64,000 nt of DNA. It comes from Phycisphaerae bacterium (GTDB lineage Bacteria > Planctomycetota > Phycisphaerae > UBA1845). The position numbers and the translations under genes were made by a program. Location: contig JAJDDY010000052.1 of assembly GCA_029260075.1 (NCBI GenBank), positions 21,107 to 85,106 on the forward strand, given 5' to 3'. Under the pieces are notes generated by a model. That model saw only the letters and a program-made list of their open reading frames with translations, was not told where the DNA came from and ran no database searches. This document shows positions 55,757 to 63,921 of the stretch, piece by piece. The stretch's first letter is position 1; each line of letters opens with the position of its first letter.

Positions 55757-57025
55757 CTACCCTTCGCCATCCTCTTCCGCTCGAACGGGGCAGTTGATTT
55801 CGTAGTAGTCGCAGATGGCCTCCGGCATGAGTGGTTGAAAGACCTCGCCGAGCATCGTTGTCTCAAAGTCCATGGTGACATTGACCACGGGTTCGCTGCC
55901 GTAGATTTTTCCCACCATCTCTCGGTTTGGCGGGACCGCTGCATACGCGACGCGGACCAGCGTGTGGAAGCTGTCTGTACATATTTCGTCAATCAGTTGG
56001 GGCAAGTCGCGCGAGTCCATAATCAACTTGACACTGAACTGCACGACTTCGTACCAGCCGGTCTGGCCGGAATGTGTGAACACGCTTTCCGGCGTTCCAA
56101 GGGGAATCGCCGGCTCGAAACCGCCGGGCGCCTGCGGCGGGATCTCTTCGCCGTCTTGCGGAATGTACTCGGGCCACATGCGAACGGAGATCACGTCCTT
56201 GATCGGCAGGTTGCCCACCCACGGTACTTCACCCTTCTTGCTCAAAACGTCGGCCGCTTTTTGGTTGACGGCGGCGATCGCGTGGACCACGTCGGTTTGA
56301 ATCCATAGGCCGATCTGCGCCATCCACGCTTCATCAAGCGTAGGGACATCCATGCCGCCGGTGTCGCGCATCGAATCAGGGAACTCGAGACTGGCTTCCT
56401 TGGTGGGTTTTTCGTCTTGGAGTGTCACGGCGTAGCAGCAGATGCGCTGGGCGGCGGTCATGTGCGCCCTGGCGCGGGCGTCTTCGCGGGCTCCGTCGAT
56501 GGTCAACACGCCGGCGTTGGTGTGGGTCGGTCCTTTGGTGATCACTTCCGGTTGTTGCGCCCCGGGGTCAAGTCCGATTTCCTGCTGCTCCGCAAGCTCG
56601 TTGGCGATGCGATCGCGCATAGCTTCGACTTCGTACCCGAAGGCGGGGGCGCCGGACTTGAGTTCCTCGTACAACTTGTCCATGGCGACGCCGAAGCTCT
56701 TTCGGAAGTCCCCCATTTTCAGCGCGTCGCCGTTCGGGAAGGCGTCAGGAATCAGCGGTTCATATCCGTACAACTCTTTGGCCTTATTGAAGACCTGGTC
56801 TCGGTCACTCAGTAGGGCGTCGATTCGATCTTGCTCTTCTTGTAGACGGTCACGGTTGACCGGTCCGGTTTGCAACCCCGTGAGGCTTGAGTAGATACCT
56901 TCGACCTTCTTCATCTCAGCCGTGACCTCGGGCATCCCCTGAAGACCGGTTACACCCAGCGCGACGCCGCCGATCGCGACGAGACCGCAAATGATGAAGA
57001 ACCCATGTCGTCTCAATGCTTCCAT
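55757..57025 (-). CDS. Bitopic PilO-like protein
   Basis: 422 residues; AGGAG ten bases before the ATG. One N-terminal membrane helix (GFFIICGLVAIGGVALGVTG), a coiled segment (NRDRLQEEQDRIDALLSDRD) and a long periplasmic part ending in FHTLVRVAYAAVPPNREMVG and VVNVTMDFETTMLGEVFQPL. Short cytoplasmic tail, one helix, coiled coil, then an alpha/beta periplasmic domain is the plan of PilO/GspM. Sequence identity is too low to name it outright. It follows the PilM-like gene by 101 bases. Confidence 0.55.
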   Translation of the reverse strand: MEALRRHGFFIICGLVAIGGVALGVTGLQGMPEVTAEMKKVEGIYSSLTGLQTGPVNRDRLQEEQDRIDALLSDRDQVFNKAKELYGYEPLIPDAFPNGDALKMGDFRKSFGVAMDKLYEELKSGAPAFGYEVEAMRDRIANELAEQQEIGLDPGAQQPEVITKGPTHTNAGVLTIDGAREDARARAHMTAAQRICCYAVTLQDEKPTKEASLEFPDSMRDTGGMDVPTLDEAWMAQIGLWIQTDVVHAIAAVNQKAADVLSKKGEVPWVGNLPIKDVISVRMWPEYIPQDGEEIPPQAPGGFEPAIPLGTPESVFTHSGQTGWYEVVQFSVKLIMDSRDLPQLIDEICTDSFHTLVRVAYAAVPPNREMVGKIYGSEPVVNVTMDFETTMLGEVFQPLMPEAICDYYEINCPVRAEEDGEG

Positions 57026-57126
57026 AAATCTCTAGCTCCTGACGCCCGGGATCTTTTTCCAGATGCTACTGGGCGGCGGTGTTCAGCAGGGCGCGCGACC
57101 GATACGCGCGACGGGTGCTCGGCTCA

Positions 57127-59121
57127 CTAGCCGCCATCATCCTCGGTCTCGCCTCCGTCCAATTCGTCCGCCGGGAAGTCCTCGAACACGGCGTCCACCC
57201 AAATCTGGAATTGCCAATCGCGGGCGATTGGTTCGTTCGTAAGCGGGTCGAGCCCGCTGGGTGATACAGCCGCCGCGCTAGGCGCGTTTTCGTCGGGTTT
57301 CGGCGCAGACGAACGCGGGTCAACCCGGCCACCATCGAACAGAATTACGCGGTCGAAGTAAAAACCGGTGCCAAGCTTGCGCCCGTTCTTTCGTAGCGGG
57401 TCCATGAACGACTCGCGGACGAATCTGGCGCCATCTTTGTGTGGCGTTGTGCATTGGATGATAATTTTCATCGCCGGAAGCGCGGCATCGGGGTCGTTGA
57501 TTGGCTCCGGTACGGGAATCATGCTGTCCCACACTTCCATGGAGTTGATGTCAGGGAAGAACACCATATCCAACGACGTGATGGTGACCAAGGGGCGCTC
57601 GTCCCTCGGCGGCACGACCCCAGCCTCGACGGCGGCGAGCAAGTCGGGCTGCGACTTGATCAATTGCATCATCGCGGTCTCATCCGGAAGTGATTCGTGA
57701 ATCGCCTGCAAAATCAATGGCATTATGGGCTTGTTGTGTTGAATCTTGATGAGTTCTTCGACCTGTTCGCGCTCCTCGTCGCCCTTGCCGTTGAGTTGTC
57801 GTAGCTCTTTCTTCAGAAGCGAACCGGCCGCCAAGATGACCGACGCCTGATCGCGATCGCTTAGCGACGGGCTCGCGCCGCCACTTATGACGTTCCACGC
57901 GCCGTCGACATCGGACGGCGTTCTCGCGTTCGCCGCAGCCTCAGCGGCCAACTGACTCATGTCTGTTGATTGTCGGAACCAAACCAACCCCCCGGCAAGC
58001 AACACACAAGCGGCCGCAGCGGCGAAGGTCGGTTTTTTGCGTCGCCAAACGAGTTGCTTCGCTATGGCCGTGGGCAGCAAGCTGCTCGTTACCTTGCCGA
58101 GATCGAGCCCCTGAACCGCCAGCCCGTAGGCTACGCCATAGGCGAGTACTTGGTCGTTGAAGTCCGCCCCGCCGCCCGCGACGTTGGCCTTACTGAAGGC
58201 GCTGGGAAGATCGACGCCCAGCCCCAGGTTTTGCTGCAAATACTTCTGTAGACCGGGCAGCTTGGCGGCGTTGCCGAAACAGACGACCTTTTCGATCTTG
58301 GTATCGCGGTGCGTTGACGAATAGAACCCGATGGATCGTTGAAGTTCCTGTACAAGATCGGCGAAGATCGGTCGCATGGCCTGGAAGATCTGACGGGCGT
58401 ACTTGCTGCCGTCGGCGGTTCGCTTCAGGGCTTCGGCTTTGGAAAACGAAAGTTTGAACGATTTGACCAGCGCTTCTGTGAAGTTGTTGCCGCCGATGGG
58501 AACCGTTCGCGTCCAGAAGGTCGCCTTCGTGGCGATGATGAGGTCCGTGTTTTCCGCGCCGATGTCGAGCAGGATGGTCGTCTCGTCGCCGACGATTCCG
58601 TCGAAATGGGCGGCGTTGTACACCGCGAGCGGGCCGGATTGCACCACCATCGGTTCGATCGACGCCTGTTCGTAGTGAAGTAGATGTTCGCGGATCAGTT
58701 CGCGTTTCATGGCGAAGATGCCGACCTCTAGGTCTGGCGAGTCTTCCTGTTGAAACGTTTGGAAATCCCAGATCACTTCGTCCATATCGAATGGGATTTG
58801 CTGATCGGCTTCGTATCGAACGATGTCGGGGATGCGCTTCGGAGCCACGGGCGGGAGCTTGGTAAAACGGGCGAGCGTGTGTTGTCCGGGAACGCCGACA
58901 ACGACGAGGTCTTTTGAAAGATCGTGGTGCGACAGAAACCGTTCCAATGCGCTGTTGATCAGTTCTGCGCGGTCGGCGTCGGGTTGGCTGAGTATCTTGG
59001 CGTGCTCGATGAATTCGTGCGCCAGAAGATCGACTTTGCCGTCAGCGGCCAAGCGAAGTTTTACGGCCTTGAGTGCGCCGCGTCCGAGGTCAATGCCCCA
59101 AACGGTCTGAGTGCTCGCCAT
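57127..59121 (-). CDS. PilM-like ATPase-fold protein fused to a PilN-like membrane segment and periplasmic domain
   Basis: 664 residues; GGAG nine bases before the ATG. Residues 1-350 are PilM: VWGIDLGRGALKAVKL, VVVGVPGQHTLARFTKLPPV, IVRYEADQQIPFDMDEVIWD, ILLDIGAENTDLIIA and GNAAKLPGLQKYLQQNLGL. This is the actin-like fold that recruits PilN at the inner face of the membrane. Then comes SSLLPTAIAKQLVWRRKKP, resembling the INLLP-type N-terminal peptide of PilN, and a transmembrane helix (FAAAAACVLLAGGLVWF). About 270 mostly periplasmic residues follow. Ordinary PilM is about 350 residues and soluble. Confidence 0.85.
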   Translation of the reverse strand: MASTQTVWGIDLGRGALKAVKLRLAADGKVDLLAHEFIEHAKILSQPDADRAELINSALERFLSHHDLSKDLVVVGVPGQHTLARFTKLPPVAPKRIPDIVRYEADQQIPFDMDEVIWDFQTFQQEDSPDLEVGIFAMKRELIREHLLHYEQASIEPMVVQSGPLAVYNAAHFDGIVGDETTILLDIGAENTDLIIATKATFWTRTVPIGGNNFTEALVKSFKLSFSKAEALKRTADGSKYARQIFQAMRPIFADLVQELQRSIGFYSSTHRDTKIEKVVCFGNAAKLPGLQKYLQQNLGLGVDLPSAFSKANVAGGGADFNDQVLAYGVAYGLAVQGLDLGKVTSSLLPTAIAKQLVWRRKKPTFAAAAACVLLAGGLVWFRQSTDMSQLAAEAAANARTPSDVDGAWNVISGGASPSLSDRDQASVILAAGSLLKKELRQLNGKGDEEREQVEELIKIQHNKPIMPLILQAIHESLPDETAMMQLIKSQPDLLAAVEAGVVPPRDERPLVTITSLDMVFFPDINSMEVWDSMIPVPEPINDPDAALPAMKIIIQCTTPHKDGARFVRESFMDPLRKNGRKLGTGFYFDRVILFDGGRVDPRSSAPKPDENAPSAAAVSPSGLDPLTNEPIARDWQFQIWVDAVFEDFPADELDGGETEDDGG

Positions 59122-59241
59122 GCGGTTCGTCTCCGTAGCTGATTAAGCGGTTCGGCGCCTCGTGTCGGGTCGTACCATGTTCCCCCCGTTGTGTACACGG
59201 GCGCTTTCCCCGAGTAGGCCTCTCGGGTAAAGTCCGCCAGC

Positions 59242-60843
59242 ATGGCACGGAAGTATCTGCTGACTACCCTGGGCTGTAAAGTCAACCAGTACGAGTCGCA
59301 ACAACTTCGCGAAGTACTAGAGGCCCACGGCTATCGTCCTGCCCAGCGCGGCGACACCCCAGACATCGCCGTCGTCAACACCTGCGCCGTCACGGAAAAC
59401 GCCGCCAGAAAAAACCGGCAGGCAATCCGCCGTGCAAGCCGGCAAGGACGAGTCCCTGTGGTAGTGGTCGGCTGCGGGGTTATGGCGGAAGCTGACCGCC
59501 TGCGCAGGCTGGACGGTGTGGCTGCGGTCTTGGGGCACGACGTCGACATACGCGCCGCACTCGTCCAAATCCTCGCCACCTCTGGGAAGGCCGCACATCC
59601 CGATTGCCCGGAACAAACCACGGGCGAACTCGGGTACAACAGCGGACGACCGGACGCTCATCGGAAGAAGGTATGGAATAATTCCGGTATCGAGCAACTT
59701 CGGCGTGTCACCACCACATCGCGGACGTCCAAGTTAACGCTCCCTATTGTTCCCCCCTCCGATCCCGTTGTCAAGAACACGCACACACTCGCCGAACGAA
59801 TCGAGTCGTTCGGCGGACATCAGCGGGCGTTCCTCAAGGTGCAAGATGGCTGCGATGCGTTCTGCACGTACTGCATCATCCCGCGCCTCAGGCCTACCAT
59901 GCGCGACAAACCGATCGAGACCGCAGTGGCTGAAGCCCGCGATCTGGTTCAGGCGGGCCATCGAGAAATCATCTTGACCGGTATTTTTCTCGGGGCGTTC
60001 GGGAGAGCAACGGCCATTCGGAAGCGCTGGACTCGTCAATCGTCGCCGCTTGTCGACTTGGTGACGGCGCTCGCACAGGTCGATGGGCTTGAGCGATTGC
60101 GACTTTCAAGCCTCGAACCCGGAGACGTAGACGACGCCCTCCTTGAAGCCATCGCCGCCCACGACGTGTGCGTGCCGCATCTGCACTTGCCGCTCCAATC
60201 CGGCAGCGGTGGCATTTTGAAACGAATGAATCGCCAGTACACCCGTGACGATTTCGTGGCCATGATCGATCGCGTGCGTACGACTTTGGATCATGCGGCG
60301 ATCACGACGGACATCATCGTCGGCTTTCCCGGCGAGCGCAACGAGGACTTTGAGGCCACACTTGACACCTCTCGATACGCCGGGTTCAGCAAGATTCATG
60401 CGTTTCCGTATAGTCGGCGCGAAGGCACACCGGCGGCGGGTTGGTCCGACCGGCAGGTGCCGAATCATGTGGCCGCTGAACGGATGGCCCGCCTGTCGGA
60501 ACTGGAGTGTTCACTGTCGCTGGCGTACCGGCAAAGCCTCGTCGGAAGAACCGAACGAATCATCGTCGAACGCACCTCGGCGAGTCTTGGCGCAGCGAGC
60601 ATCGGCGACGACGTTTCTGAACTGACGATTGTGACCGGTCGCGCGGATCGCTATTTCGAAATCGTTTGCGAAGACAACCAAGCCGCCCCAGGCGCCGTGC
60701 TGAGCGTCCGCATCGATCGGGTAACCCCGAGTCGAACGCACGGCACGGTGATCGAGTCGGTTCGGCCGCAAGCTGCGGTAACGGACTCGACAGCGCGGGA
60801 CCGAAGCTTCCCGGTGTTTGTGCAGGTGCACGCTCGTGCGTGA
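59242..60843 (+). CDS. mtaB: tRNA t6A37 methylthiotransferase MtaB
   Basis: 533 residues. N-terminal [4Fe-4S] domain: LLTTLGCKVNQYESQQLREV, VVNTCAVTENAARKNRQAIR and VVVGCGVMAE give the three Cys. Radical SAM cluster: DGCDAFCTYCIIPRLRP. Then LSSLEPGDVDD, HLHLPLQSGSGGILKRMNRQ and IIVGFPGERNEDF. The C-terminus is TRAM-like. It inserts a methylthio group at C2 of t6A37 in tRNAs. About 70 residues between the first two domains (near 125-190) are extra compared with B. subtilis MtaB, explaining much of the added length. Confidence 0.92.
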   Translation: MARKYLLTTLGCKVNQYESQQLREVLEAHGYRPAQRGDTPDIAVVNTCAVTENAARKNRQAIRRASRQGRVPVVVVGCGVMAEADRLRRLDGVAAVLGHDVDIRAALVQILATSGKAAHPDCPEQTTGELGYNSGRPDAHRKKVWNNSGIEQLRRVTTTSRTSKLTLPIVPPSDPVVKNTHTLAERIESFGGHQRAFLKVQDGCDAFCTYCIIPRLRPTMRDKPIETAVAEARDLVQAGHREIILTGIFLGAFGRATAIRKRWTRQSSPLVDLVTALAQVDGLERLRLSSLEPGDVDDALLEAIAAHDVCVPHLHLPLQSGSGGILKRMNRQYTRDDFVAMIDRVRTTLDHAAITTDIIVGFPGERNEDFEATLDTSRYAGFSKIHAFPYSRREGTPAAGWSDRQVPNHVAAERMARLSELECSLSLAYRQSLVGRTERIIVERTSASLGAASIGDDVSELTIVTGRADRYFEIVCEDNQAAPGAVLSVRIDRVTPSRTHGTVIESVRPQAAVTDSTARDRSFPVFVQVHARA

Positions 60844-60854
60844 ATCTGCTGTTG

Positions 60855-60932
60855 GTGTGTGAATCCGTTCTCGCACCCCCGCATCCGCGAATTCGCTGGT
60901 GCGTGAATCCTTTCTCGCACCTTCGCCTGCGG
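60855..60932 (+). repeat. Two imperfect direct repeats after mtaB
   Basis: GTGTGTGAATCCGTTCTCGC at 60855 and GTGCGTGAATCCTTTCTCGC at 60899, each followed by a similar ACC...CGC segment. Not coding. Confidence 0.6.
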
Positions 60933-61006
60933 GAGAAGGGGAGAAGAAAAGGTGGGGGACGAAAGGGTGTCAGGACGGAATGGCACGGCCGCTGTTCTCA
61001 TCGGTC

Positions 61007-61252
61007 CTACGGCCGTTTTCCTCCGAACAGTTCAGCGCGTGCTTCGCCCCGGGGTTTGGTTAGTAGCTTGTGGGGTTTCGGTCGGCGTTTGATGGCACGC
61101 GGTTCCGGACGGTCGGGTCGGTTGCCGACGACATGTTCCGCCAAGCTGACCGAGGCGGCGTCGATCAATAGCTTGGCCAAGGCGTCGTCCGCTAGAACGA
61201 TGACCAGCCAAGTCGTAGCGACACACTGCACGGCCGCGGTGAAACTCAACGT
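61007..61252 (-). pseudogene. C-terminal remnant of an IS4-family transposase
   Basis: The frame ends with GNRPDRPEPRAIKRRPKPHK then LLTKPRGEARAELFGGKRP. NRPxRxEPRxxKRRPKPY.LLTKPR is the well-known C-terminus of a group of IS4-type transposases common in Planctomycetes. Upstream, LSFTAAVQCVATTWLVIV and LADDALAKLLIDA fit the segment just before it. The DDE catalytic core is missing, since the frame loses family character beyond about 61252. So this is a decayed insertion sequence. Confidence 0.75.
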
Positions 61253-61426
61253 GCTACTACTCCGACACCGATTATCTGAACATGTATGACGCGTCTCACT
61301 CTGCAGCGCAATTGGCGTAGTCCGCTTGGAACCATTTGAACTGTAATTCATATGTGTTCACTTATTGTGTGCCGGAGTAGTAGGTGGCACGCCCGCTCGC
61401 TTCGCCGCACACTTCGCATCCTTCCC

Positions 61427-61461
61427 CCACCCTTTTCCAGTAGGAAAGGGATGGGGCACCC
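61427..61461 (-). repeat. Repeat family C, copy 2
   Basis: CCCACCCTTTTCCAGTAGGA then AAGGGATGGGGCACCC; reverse complement of copy 1 with small differences. Sits between the IS4 remnant and the RHS fragment. Confidence 0.6.
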
Positions 61462-61572
61462 GCGCAAGGTAGCCCTACTCTGGCTTCCCTTCGGCGAAGT
61501 TTCGTAGCCAGCGAGGGCACGCTACTGCCCGCCGCGTGTCCCGGCAATCTCACGACGGACGAAACCGGCTAT

Positions 61573-63288
61573 GTGCACACTTACGACGGCCTCAACCGGC
61601 TGGTCAAGGTCGAAGATGGTAGCGCGACGCCGATTCAGGTGGCCGCCTTTGAATACGACGCCCTGGGGCGTATGATAAGCTCTTGGACTCGGTTCGATCA
61701 GGACGTTGACGCGGTGGTTGAGGACTTGAAGTTTTACCACGATGGTTCAAACGTGATTGCTGAATACGACAAGTCCACCGACGATCTCGTGCGTCGCTAC
61801 ATCCACGGCACGCAACGCGTCGATGAGCGAGCCATTTTGATCGAGGGGGAGAACTATCCCACCAATCCGGGGCCGGCTGATACCTTCTACTACCTCCTTC
61901 GCGAGTTGGATACGGTAACGGGCTTGATTGCCGACAACGGTGTGCTGGCCGAAGCCTACAGTTACGACGCTTACGGCAAGGTAACCATTTGGGGGCACGA
62001 CATCGCCGACTTCAATCGCGATGGAACGGCGTTTAGCGAAGACTCCGACGAGTTCTTCGCCGCCGTCCAACCCTTCCCCAACGACACAGCCCCCGCGCTT
62101 GATCCTCAAGCCGATGCAAACCTCAACGGTTTCGTTGAGGTCGGCGAAGATCATTACTTGCTATTCGGCCAAGGCTCGCACGACTATATGGTCGAGCTAC
62201 GCACCAGCGGCGTGGGCAACCAATACTTCTTCACCGGCCGCCGCCTGCACTTCCTGGCCTCCAACCCCAGCGAGCCGTCCGTACCCGGCCAACTAAACCG
62301 CCAGCTACAATACAACCGAGCGAGACACTACGACCCGAAACATGGGCGGTGGCTGCAGCGAGATCCCATCGGCTACGCGGACGGAATGAATCTGTATCGA
62401 TACATACGCAATTCACCGGCCCTTGCAGGTGATCCTAGTGGGTTAAAGCCACACCACGCGCACTTGCGTACGGTGCGAACTCTCGGCGGGATGGCCTATC
62501 TTGTCGTAAAAAATGATCGCCGGACCTGCGCCTTCTCCGTGTACGTTGACGGTCAGAAGGTAGCCGAGGTTTTGAATCCTAAAGACAATACGACTTACTA
62601 TAAACCGTTCAACCTAAATAGCCTCGGCAACTCTGGGAAGATTGAGATTCGTTGGGACGGTACAGACCCCGGCCCGAAGAGCACGACGCTCAATTATGGA
62701 TCTTCGATCCGGTCATACAACAGCTCCAATACTAGGCTTCATTTCGCTCTGCGCGAAAACGCGGGATTGTTCGGAACGAACGCCGGTATATTTGCCCAGT
62801 ACAGGCAATATCCTTACCAGTCCACTAGTAACAATGGCGTCTCAGTAGTCATGGGGTCATCGGCAGTTTGGATGACAGATCTGACCGTAGCAGCACGATA
62901 CCACTTCAACCCCAAAGCAGGGAATGGAGGAGGCGTGCTAGTCAATCTGCAGACACCTTTTGGCAGTAGTAATGATGCGCTCAGTACGCGTACGTCGTCG
63001 CCAAGACCTCCCGATCTACAGCAAGCTCAGGACTTGCCCGTTGTACCGGCCCACTTCAGTCAACTGCACCTTGTGCGGCTGACGGCTTTCATCAGGGGGA
63101 AGTGGATGGACACACGTTTTAGGGGACCCAGACCTACAGTCGACTCGTATCTTAGTTTTGCCCAGGATGCACACGGCTCAATTCACCGCGCGGGTTTTGG
63201 CGCTTTCGACCGGTTGCCGGGGCGAGCACCTGTGGACCAAGAGGGCCCGATGACAGGAGCGGGCGCCAACTGGATCCGCATGGACTGA
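61573..63288 (+). CDS. RHS-repeat core fragment with variable C-terminal tip, N-terminally truncated
   Basis: The open frame (to a stop at 61441 upstream) begins mid-repeat: GNLTTDETGYVHTYDGLNRL before the first usable GTG. YD-repeats follow, then the core end motif RARHYDPKHGRWLQRDPIGY followed by ADGMNLYRYIRNSPALAGDP, which marks the RHS/polymorphic toxin core boundary. The roughly 290-residue tip after it (HHAHLRTVRTLGGMAYLVVK ... GAGANWIRMD) matches no toxin fold I know. Full RHS proteins exceed 1,400 residues and have a signal, so the N-terminus is missing. Base composition after about 62450 is visibly AT-richer than the neighbours, a sign of transfer. Confidence 0.85.
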   Translation: MHTYDGLNRLVKVEDGSATPIQVAAFEYDALGRMISSWTRFDQDVDAVVEDLKFYHDGSNVIAEYDKSTDDLVRRYIHGTQRVDERAILIEGENYPTNPGPADTFYYLLRELDTVTGLIADNGVLAEAYSYDAYGKVTIWGHDIADFNRDGTAFSEDSDEFFAAVQPFPNDTAPALDPQADANLNGFVEVGEDHYLLFGQGSHDYMVELRTSGVGNQYFFTGRRLHFLASNPSEPSVPGQLNRQLQYNRARHYDPKHGRWLQRDPIGYADGMNLYRYIRNSPALAGDPSGLKPHHAHLRTVRTLGGMAYLVVKNDRRTCAFSVYVDGQKVAEVLNPKDNTTYYKPFNLNSLGNSGKIEIRWDGTDPGPKSTTLNYGSSIRSYNSSNTRLHFALRENAGLFGTNAGIFAQYRQYPYQSTSNNGVSVVMGSSAVWMTDLTVAARYHFNPKAGNGGGVLVNLQTPFGSSNDALSTRTSSPRPPDLQQAQDLPVVPAHFSQLHLVRLTAFIRGKWMDTRFRGPRPTVDSYLSFAQDAHGSIHRAGFGAFDRLPGRAPVDQEGPMTGAGANWIRMD

Positions 63289-63424
63289 GCCTTGGAGTTG
63301 TCGGTCGATGGCAAGTGTTTCTCTAGCGGGCGCGCGTGATCGCGTCGCGACGAAGGTAGCGTGAGTTGGGTTGGGGTCCTTCGCTCGCGGATGTGCAACC
63401 AAAACTGTTTGAAGGTGTCCGATC

Positions 63425-63823
63425 ATGAAGCGTAGGTTTTGTCTCGCACTGTGTATAGGCGCCGTGATCGGTTTGGGCGTCGTTTGGGGAGCAAGTATAT
63501 CCAAAACCATTGGTCGATTTGGAAAAAGCGTGACCTTCTTTGTCGGTTACGGGAATATTTGCTTTGAGCTGAACGCGGATTACGAGAATGTTGGTTGGTT
63601 CTCGAAACCCAGTCCACCATTTAATGTATCCTATCTTTGGCCGTGGTGGAGCATGCGGAGCGGAAGATTGGAGTTCGCTATACCGTTGTGGATCCCGATT
63701 GCGATAGTTGGTATGTATCCCTCGGTCGTATTCGTTGGCGGACCTTGTAGGCGTCGACTGGCAGTTAGACGTAAGCTACAAGAAGAAAAGAACGAAGAAA
63801 AGGTGTCAGGAAGATTTTCTTGA
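63425..63823 (+). CDS. Small membrane protein downstream of the RHS tip
   Basis: 132 residues. An N-terminal hydrophobic segment (FCLALCIGAVIGLGVVWGAS) and a second (IPLWIPIAIVGMYPSVVFVG) flank a short exposed loop. The pattern FAIPLWIP...PCRRRLAVRRK is that of a planctomycete family of short two-helix proteins, which often end in a Cys-rich ribbon absent here. The last eight residues are translated from the first 18-base repeat of the transposase leader, so the end has probably been altered by the insertion. Immunity or accessory role to the RHS tip is possible from position only. Confidence 0.55.
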   Translation: MKRRFCLALCIGAVIGLGVVWGASISKTIGRFGKSVTFFVGYGNICFELNADYENVGWFSKPSPPFNVSYLWPWWSMRSGRLEFAIPLWIPIAIVGMYPSVVFVGGPCRRRLAVRRKLQEEKNEEKVSGRFS

Positions 63824-63892
63824 ACGAAGAAAAGGTGTCAAACGAAGAAAAGGTGTCAAACGAAGAAAAGGTGTCAGGAAGATTTTCTTGAC
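63791..63892 (+). repeat. Tandem 18-base repeats and REP-type hairpins
   Basis: AACGAAGAAAAGGTGTCA occurs at 63791, 63823, 63841 and 63859 without change. Copies 1 and 4 are followed by GGAAGATTTTCTTG. TGTCAGGAA pairs with TTCTTGACA across a GATT loop, giving a small hairpin. This is the kind of array found at the left side of Y1/REP-associated transposase genes. Confidence 0.85.
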
Positions 63893-63921
63893 AGCGTGCA
63901 TGGGGTTAGTAGGCTACCTGC

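Noticed and set aside
63791..63892. CRISPR array
   Set aside because: Repeats are contiguous 18-mers without unique spacers and lead into a transposase.
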